64,000 nucleotides of DNA, taken from NCBI GenBank assembly GCA_030272155.1, contig CP126192.1, positions 1,646,501 through 1,710,500 on the forward strand, read 5' to 3'. Position numbers and translations under genes: made by a program. The notes beneath the pieces were generated by a model. That model made no database searches. It was not told where the DNA came from and was given only the letters and a program-made list of their open reading frames with translations. Each line of letters begins with the position of its first letter. The stretch's first letter is position 1. The DNA comes from Tetradesmus obliquus (Eukaryota > Chlorophyta > Chlorophyceae > Sphaeropleales > Scenedesmaceae). Positions 61,179 through 64,000 of the stretch are shown one piece after another.

Positions 61179-62498
61179 CCAGGCTGCACGGCACCAGCTG
61201 GGTTGCTGACAGGGCCATGCAGCCGCTGAAGACCGCCAGCCTCTTCACCAACGCCATGCCCACCTGGGTCAAGCACATCCTGGGGTGAGGCTGGATGGGG
61301 CTGGCAGCCAGGGTGATGCTGTGCGGGGTGGCGGCAGCACTGGCAGAGGCTGCTCTGCAGATCACTCAACCAGTACCTTTGCACTTATGTCGTGTGGAAA
61401 GAGGCCGCCTGCAGGGAGCCTGCAGGGGCTCCTGAGCAACGTGTCTGGTTCCTCTGGTGCTGACCTGCCTGTGCTGCCTGCCTGCTGCCTGCACCTGATC
61501 TTGCTGCTGCTGCTGCTGCTGCTGCCAGCTTTGAGTTCTTTGCTGGCGATGATGTGTTCCTCGGAGCAGCAGCAAAGAAGTGAGTGGTCACGTTAACAGG
61601 CAGCATAGTAGCATTCAGCGGCTTTACTTTCTAACACATGCTGCCATGCGGCTGCTGACCATGGCGATGCATGTGTTGTGAGCCGCAGTGCTGAGGCTGT
61701 TGCCATGCGTGCTGCGCCGCGCAGGTATGTTGCAGAGGGCGGCGACTGGCGCAAGAGCTACTACACGCCCACGCGCGCTGATGCCGCCATTGTAGCCATG
61801 CGCAAGTGGATGGAGAACCATGCAGGCGGCGGCATCCCCTTCCCTGAGCACATGCAGGTGTGTGGCGTGATGCGCTGAGGGGGCGACAGCACAGGGTGCA
61901 GCGCCACAGTAACATGCTGCATTGCTGCTTGCCTGGCGCCCAGAGCAACGTGTATTGTTTTGCATCACATGCTGGGCCTGAAAGCATTGACGGAGAAGCC
62001 TTGTGGTGAGCAGTTGCTTATCTGTGCAACACACAAGGTGGTTGCCTCGTTGTGTTGTGGATGCACCTACACCTTGCGTTCCCTTCCGACATGTGTGGTG
62101 TCCTACTGCTGCTGCTGCCGCAGGGCGCCTCCACGGTGCTGGCCAACCTCAACCTCACACCCCGCCAGGCCATGGACCGCTACAGCCAGCACGTGCAGCA
62201 CTGCAGCCACTGCAAGGCGGCACTGTCCAAGACACAGGCGGTTGCAGCAGCTGCGCTAGCCACCGCAGTGGCCGCGCTCGCCGCCGCATGCCTGGCCGCA
62301 TCAGTGCGTGCGACTGCGGCGCTGTCGCCTGCTGCTGTGCCTGGCTGGCTGCTGGGGGTGGCGGGTGCTGGGGGGCAGCTGTTTGGGCTTGCTGGGCCGC
62401 TGCTGCTGCTGGGGCTGGCAGCGGCTGGCGTGCATGTGGTTGCAAAGAAGCTGGAGGGTCTGTTCCACTACAGGGAGTTCACGCGGCCGGCTTTCTGA
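57673..62498 (+). CDS. Rieske oxygenase, PAO/PTC52/TIC55 family
   Basis: Thirteen exons: 57673-57834, 58228-58298, 58557-58701, 58994-59165, 59377-59438, 59781-59849, 60100-60130, 60348-60477, 60800-60943, 61183-61284, 61529-61579, 61725-61857, 62124-62498. All phases close, 548 aa. This plastid-membrane family includes pheophorbide a oxygenase of chlorophyll breakdown, PTC52 and TIC55. Seen: FSWTKAWYPVAAVENL; the Rieske cluster CPHRLATLSDG then CAYHGWRFQGDGKC (C-x-H and C-x2-H); the mononuclear iron site DPTHVDFAHHG; FEFFAGDDVFLG; and the family's C-terminal Cys pair HCSHCK, followed by two Ala/Leu-rich membrane helices. I cannot separate PAO from PTC52. The start is uncertain: the N-terminus used here is Arg/His-rich and may lack the first exon of the transit peptide. 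Confidence 0.88.
60982..61010. repeat. Short tandem repeat, 5-bp unit GCTGT
   Basis: Five to six copies of GCTGT in a Rieske-gene intron. Confidence 0.8.
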
Positions 62499-64000
62499 TG
62501 TCGTATGAGGATGTGAGTTGGCGTGCTGGTTGATGCGGTGGTCCACTGCGTGATGAGTGGGGTGTATTCTTTCAGGGAGCTTGCTGGGAGGCTGGGGCTT
62601 GCGAGTGCAGCAACCTGTGTGCATGAGTGTGGTCACATGTGGTGGGCGTGTGTATGAAAGATGGGAAGTGGGCACGTGCTGTTTGGGCCATTGCCCTTGG
62701 CACTCGATTGATGAATGAAGGGTGGTACAGGTTGCTGTCACACTTCCTCAGGTGTGGGCTTGCCATGCTGTTGCTGAGCGGATGTCGACATTCAAACAGG
62801 CTTGTCACCAACTCGTGACAAGAACAGGTGTTTTCTGCTCCGCTGCTGTTTGAAGTGGCAGGTGTGCCTCTGTCGACAGTTTGTGTTTGCAGTGCACAGC
62901 CAGATTGTGGACAACCTTGTGGTCACATTTGCTGGTATTGCAACGTCACTGGTTTGTCAGATTGTTGTGCCTCAGGACTGCAACTGCCCTACTTGATGTG
63001 GTGCACTGGTAGTTGGCAGGCATGCCGGAAGAGGCTGCGCTGCGTCACGCAGATGCATTGAGCGCAGCATCGGCCAGATGCGTTGAGCGCGGCGTCAGGC
63101 AGATGCATTCAGCGTGGCTTGCCAACATCACTGTGTCACCAGATAGCAGTGTGTTGCATTTGTAGTGCTCTGTGCATCTGTGCTGCTGCACCATTGTCAG
63201 GATCAGTATAAGTTGACAGCAGGTTGGGTCAGGGGCAACACACAGGGTTGCTGGTTGTGTGCAGCATGTGTGTTGTTCAGGATGCTAGTGATGACTGGCA
63301 ACAAGGAGCAGTGGCAGTTCATGCACACGCTGATCAGCATGATGAATATCATTGTTCATGTACACTGTTCATGCAGCAGAGCCTCTGGGCCTGGGTGAAA
63401 GACGATCTGCCACTGCTGCTAATGCCCCGTCATCTCCAGCAGAGCTGTATAGAGTGACTGTGTGGTGACATGTGTGCGGTGCAGTGTCGGAGGCAAGGCC
63501 TTTGAGGCCGCAGGCTGCACCACCAGCACTTTTGAGATGTCAAGTGTGGAAATGTAGCAAAGCATGCTGCTGCAGCTGATGAGGCAGACGCATACGCGGC
63601 TGTAGCTGTGCACGTGCAGTGGCTGCAGGCCCTTACGGCATGTGTTGCCTGACATGCTGGGAGATGGGCCTGCATTGGTTGTGTGCTTCATGAGTGTCAC
63701 TAAAGTTGAAGTTAATACCAAAGTTGATGGTAGCAGGCTTTCATGTATGCACCCTCGTGGTGTATTGTAAGCCGCTGTTGATGCTCACATCCTTTCAAAC
63801 AGTTGCTGCTTATCGTGCAGCGCGCATACGTGCAGCAGTACTGCGCAAAGCAATGTAGCGCACGCTGCCTGCCTGGCACTGTCAAAGTGAAGTGCACTGC
63901 TTTGAAATGCAACACCTCGAAAGGATAGAGCGTTATCCGTGTCGGAACATCCGGCCCATTCATGGGCCTGCCAAGCATCTCGCCCGTGTGCCCACATGCT
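62499..64000. other. 3' region of the Rieske gene, no further gene seen
   Basis: 1.5 kb to the end of the window. It includes a TGTAA at 63767-63771 (+). Open frames are short and Cys/His-rich with no domain. Composition is less CAG-rich than the genes. Nothing else is supported apart from the 25-bp repeat listed separately. Confidence 0.45.
63042..63116. repeat. 25-bp tandem repeat, three copies
   Basis: Three adjoining diverged copies of GCGTCACGCAGATGCATTG-type sequence, starting at 63042, 63067 and 63092. No coding role is seen. Confidence 0.75.

Noticed and set aside
1-64000. tRNA, rRNA or other structural RNA genes
   Set aside because: I looked for the usual B-box-like GTTCGA motifs and found none in a plausible cloverleaf context; a covariance-model scan would settle it.

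Overview
The window looks like nuclear DNA of a green alga, most likely a chlorophycean of the Scenedesmus/Tetradesmus type. This is inferred from style, not from a database match: moderately GC-rich, very intron-rich genes; dense CAG/CTG runs giving poly-Q, poly-A and poly-S tracts; TGTAA poly-A signals; and a mix of plant-type genes (a PAO/PTC52-type Rieske oxygenase, an ER FKBP, a plant-like FAM192A) with general eukaryotic ones. There is no operon logic. Genes are independent, with introns of about 100-650 bases. I rebuilt most gene models by splicing open stretches at GT-AG (twice GC-AG) sites and checking that the phase closes across every junction.

Layout from left to right: the 3' end of an unknown gene (+, to 1538); UTP14, an SSU-processome factor (-, 3962-10694, nine exons); 3-ketodihydrosphingosine reductase (-, 11230-13800, seven exons); a FAM192A/Fyv6-like protein (+, 14690-16438); an unknown leucine-rich helical-repeat protein with a weak F-box-like start, interrupted by a 47-bp minisatellite (-, 16766-20215); a DNA-3-methyladenine glycosylase (-, 20962-23256); an unknown long coiled-coil protein (-, 23932-27757); a PIF1-helicase-derived gene that lacks the first motor domain and carries a frameshift (-, 28709-34087); a BFR1-type coiled-coil protein (+, 36215-40424, ten exons); an ER-type FKBP prolyl isomerase (-, 42117-43482); an alpha-N-acetylglucosaminidase (GH89, +, 43970-48360); a retinol-dehydrogenase-like SDR (-, 51151-53528); a FAM185A/DUF4097-like beta-repeat protein (+, 54089-57183); and a Rieske oxygenase of the PAO/PTC52/TIC55 family (+, 57673-62498). 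The last 1.5 kb has no gene I can support.

The genes serve unrelated house-keeping roles (ribosome assembly, sphingolipids, splicing or proteasome regulation, DNA repair, ER folding, glycan breakdown, plastid redox). The most interesting pattern is structural. In at least five genes the end of an exon, together with its splice site, has been copied in tandem into the neighbouring intron. Most copies are decaying relics. One, in the FAM185A-like gene, still has a usable acceptor, an open frame and an intact donor. A sixth case is the 7 x 47 bp array in the helical-repeat gene, which sits inside coding sequence. Together they look like a local record of exon and intron birth by tandem duplication. 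I found no CRISPR array, tRNA or rRNA gene, virus, or clear intact transposon.
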